In this document: positions 8,058 to 11,218 of the stretch, piece by piece
Position numbering within the stretch: the first letter of the stretch is position 1
How the letters are laid out: every line of letters begins with the position of its first letter
Source: Dethiobacter sp.
GTDB taxonomy: Bacteria > Bacillota_D > Dethiobacteria > Dethiobacterales > Dethiobacteraceae
Length of the DNA stretch: 11,218 nucleotides
Assembly: GCA_018333395.1 (NCBI GenBank)
Contig: JAGXSQ010000051.1
Span: 1 to 11,218, forward strand
Direction: 5' to 3'
Made by a program: the position numbers and the translations under genes
The notes under the pieces: generated by a model
Database searches by the model: none
The model's input: the letters and a program-made list of their open reading frames with translations, nothing else
What the model was told of the DNA's origin: nothing

Positions 8058-8321
8058 TTATTTTGAGTAGTGATAGCGCAAAGAAGCAATATGCAATGCT
8101 TCATCCTTGACACGGTAAACAATCCGATGTTCATCATCAATGCGTCTTGACCACCAGCCTGATAAATTGTGCTTGAGAGCCTCAGGTTTACCAATACCTT
8201 CGTAAGGATCGCGTTCAATGTCTTCGATCAGTAGGTTAATACGTTTGAGAATTTTCTTATCCTGTGCAATCCAGAAGAGGTAGTCTTCCCAAGCATTTTG
8301 ATGAAAGACTTTATATTTCAC
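8058..8321 (-). CDS. yoeB: YoeB-type mRNA interferase toxin
   Basis: An 87-residue toxin closely resembling E. coli YoeB: AWEDYLFWIAQDKKILKRIN, then RDPYEGIGKPEALKHNLSG, WWSRRIDDEHRIVYRV and the C-terminal LRYHY. Catalytic residues of the RelE/YoeB fold are all present: E47, R66, H84 and Y85. YoeB binds the ribosomal A site and cleaves mRNA there, inhibiting translation initiation. The gene looks complete. Its ATG overlaps the antitoxin stop by four bases, the standard yefM-yoeB arrangement. Confidence 0.93.
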   Translation of the reverse strand: MKYKVFHQNAWEDYLFWIAQDKKILKRINLLIEDIERDPYEGIGKPEALKHNLSGWWSRRIDDEHRIVYRVKDEALHIASLRYHYSK

Positions 8322-11218
8322 TCAAGGAGCGACTCTTTGATGACAAGGTTTTTACCCTCAGCAAAATCGCGCGTGGCTTTAAGGAGGCGCTCAGCGTTGG
8401 CAGGGTTGCGCAATAAGTGCATCGTTTCTTGCCAGGCGTTCCAGTCGTCTAGGCTCATCATGACAACGGCTTTGTCGCTGCCTTTGGTAATGATGACAGG
8501 CGTATGATCCTCAATGACCGCATCCATCGCGCTCGCTAGGTTGCGGCGTGCTGTAGTGTAATTTATCGTCCTCATATGTACAGTATAATGTACCTCTGTC
8601 AGTCTTGCAAGATGCAAAGCACATAACGGCCCCTCTGCGGCGATGCGAGGGCCGAGCCTCTAGGCGCCCGACCGCGCCTCAAACCAAACCTGCGCTTCGA
8701 GCGCGTACTCGACCTCCTCACCATCCCACACCTCTCCCACCGCTCCATCCATCGTGTGTGACGCCGCCAAGTCGGCAGCACTGAGCCGAAAGCGCCGCAC
8801 CAACCGCATTCCCAACTTCTCCGCAACTCGCCGAGAAGCCAGGTTCCGCTCGTAGGTTGTTGCCAGGACCCGGCGAACGCCCAACTCCTCGAACGCCATG
8901 CGCACCAGCGCCTCCGCTCCCTCGGTAGCCAGACCCCGACCCCACGCAGACCGGCGCAGCCGGTAGCCGATCTTGACCTCATCGCGTGGCCCAGCGTCTA
9001 GAGGGTGAAAGCCAAACCATCCAATAAAGCTGCCAGTGGCCTTCTCCACGGCGGCCCAGTACCCAAACGCCGGCTCGACAGCGTCGTACGTCATGAAGCG
9101 CGGCAACACCGTGCTCCGGATCACCTCAGGGGAGGTCGCCAAACCACCCGTCAGCCACCGCATGACCTCCGGATCACTGTCCAGATCAACCAGCGAGCCC
9201 AAGTCAGAGGCAAGAAACGAGCGAAGCCTCAAACGATTGGTACTCAATAGCACCCGACTCTGCATTCCCACTTCCACTTTGTTCGTCCGCCTAACGGCTG
9301 GGCTCAGGCGCTCGCGTAGCGCCGGCGAAGCGAGTCGCCCGCAACCCGTGTTGGGCTGCCTTGAGCCTTAGGTATCATTCTGTTTCTACAATCCAATCCT
9401 CACTAGACAAACCAAGCGAATCAATTACCTGATTGCAGAAGCGATATACATCTTTTGCAGAGAGGTTTACTTCAATATAAAAGCCGTTTTCTATCTGTCG
9501 CTTGCGGCGGAATTTTCCAGGGTCTGCGCTAATAAACCGTGGGTATTCACCTGCTAATTGATTGAACAAATCTGGCTCAAGCTGGGCAATCGCATTTAGT
9601 GTGTAAGCCTGAACATCCCGCCACGACTCTACAGAAAATCTCTGACCAAGAATGGTTACAGCTTTGGGCGTCCTGCCGGTTACATTATCGGTGTTCGCTG
9701 GAGCGACTTGTTCTTCACCAAAGTAAGGCCATACGGTGAGGGCCAATTTCGCCAGGGCTTTAGATCGCACATCAATCGCCTCGCGATTCCAGCTGTTCAC
9801 ACCCTGAAAATACTTGTTGAGTTCGAGGTGACTGTTACCAAGACGATGTCTTTTCTCGGGAAATGTGTCATTAGAGAGTTCGGCGTTGTAGGCCGTCAGC
9901 GTCAAGTTGCCGAGAGTGTTCAAATACAACTCGTGATCGGCTTGCCAATCTTCTCCAAGGTGATTTTGCCACCAGTCCGTCAGAGTTTGTGGCATCACAT
10001 GTTCGATGGTCAGATTATCAAAGGCGGGTTGTTCTTTGTGTTGATGGGCGGCCTCAAGCGTCTCCAATATGAGCTTTGTCTTGATAAGCCTTTCGCCTGC
10101 GCCATAAAGTTTCGAATCGATCAAGCGTATACAAAACTCGGTGTCTTTAGGATAGCCTCGAGATTGTAGAGCGGAGCGGACTCCATCGGCCAGGTCCATT
10201 GGAGTCTGTAGTTTTGCTTGCTGATACAGTAAGGGAAATATCTTGTTGAGCTGGCTGGTAGGAACATTGCATACAAACCGTCGAATCACGTAATTCTCAA
10301 TTGTTTGCAGTATCTCGAGAAGGTCATCTGCTGAAATCTGGCCCTGTGCGTAATCATGATAACAGTTAAGCAAGAAGGGATAAGTCGTTGTAACTTCCAG
10401 GCGCTTAAGGCGTACCAGAGCAGCTCGCAGTTGAGGGTCAGGCTCATTTTCGGGAGTGAGGAAGTTTTTGTAATATCCGGCAAAGGTCGCAATGTCTTTG
10501 AGGGCTTTTAGGGCATCGCCTTGCCCGACGCGGTCTTTTAGAGTGAAGTAAACATCGCCTTGCTTTACGATTGACCCATTGCGCATCAGATAGTGCCGAA
10601 TGCACTCAGTCAAGTTGTCGCCCAGCGCTATCTGCATCGGCTCCCAGAATTTTGAATGCGTTGTTTCTTGCTCATCAACATGGATGCGCATGAAAAAGTA
10701 GTTGCGGATTAGGTCTGATTGAGTGAGAGGCCTACCTTTGGCATTCAGGCTTTCAAAAACCAAATGAGGATTATCGTCGTGGTCAAGTACGATGCTAACC
10801 ACCGACAGTCGAGTTGAGACTACTTTGTTTAGAGCGGTTACTTCCACGTCGCTTTGCTTGAGCTTGCGCTCGAAGAACTGGTAACACTGCAAAATACGGC
10901 TATCTGGGTTTGTTGATGCCGATTGTACTAACGCCTTGAAGGCCTCCCGATCTATTTGTGTCGGCAGCAACTTGAAGTAATCGCCACCCCGCTTGAAGGG
11001 GTTTACTAGCATTGTTTGCTCGACTTCTTGGGCTAAGTTGTCGTCGTCCTTGCTTTTCGCCATATCACGAAGCAGCGTCAATAGAACAAAGATAGTTGTA
11101 AGCCTTTGTTGCCCGTCAATCAGGAGGAATTTTGAGACACCTTCAGGCACGGATGCTGTCGGCATTGTAACAATCGAGCCGATGAAGTGGCTTGTTGGTT
11201 CTTCGTTCTCACAAAGCC

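Overview
The window is bacterial DNA of uncertain affiliation. The left part (about 1-4610) is GC-rich and looks like ordinary chromosome. The ferredoxin-dependent 2-oxoacid oxidoreductase operon, -10 hexamers placed almost against start codons (leaderless-type promoters), and a TA gene set common in Chloroflexota, Deinococcota and cyanobacteria would fit a Chloroflexota- or Deinococcota-like organism. That is an impression, not a determination.

Left region (1-3161): a cluster of hairpins, a small unrecognised winged-helix-like gene on the minus strand (197-439), then a divergent, tightly overlapping four-gene plus-strand operon (556-3161). The operon encodes the delta (ferredoxin), alpha, beta (TPP) and gamma subunits of a 2-oxoacid:ferredoxin oxidoreductase of the VOR/KOR type. 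Its last gene overlaps tail-to-tail by 20 bp with a class-III PLP aminotransferase (3142-4608, minus).

Right region (about 4640-11218): small accessory modules, all on the minus strand. In transcription order they are a DUF262/DUF1524 protein (cut by the window edge), a GNAT acetyltransferase, yefM-yoeB, an unrecognised gene fragment followed by hicA-hicB, a Phd-like/VapC pair, a DUF1801 protein and an aminoglycoside-phosphotransferase-family kinase. Every module is followed by its own imperfect inverted repeat.

The repeat at 9289-9356 has the hallmarks of an integron attC site: an RYYYAAC box, a GTTRRRY box, and an inner stem with an extrahelical base. The others are progressively more degenerate. 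No integrase is visible. I read the region as a previously unlabelled integron-type gene-cassette array (CALIN-like, or the distal part of a sedentary chromosomal integron). It carries three toxin-antitoxin modules, probably stabilising, and possibly an anti-phage gene. Two TA modules carry their own promoters, with the -10 hexamer inside a palindromic operator and little or no 5' leader.
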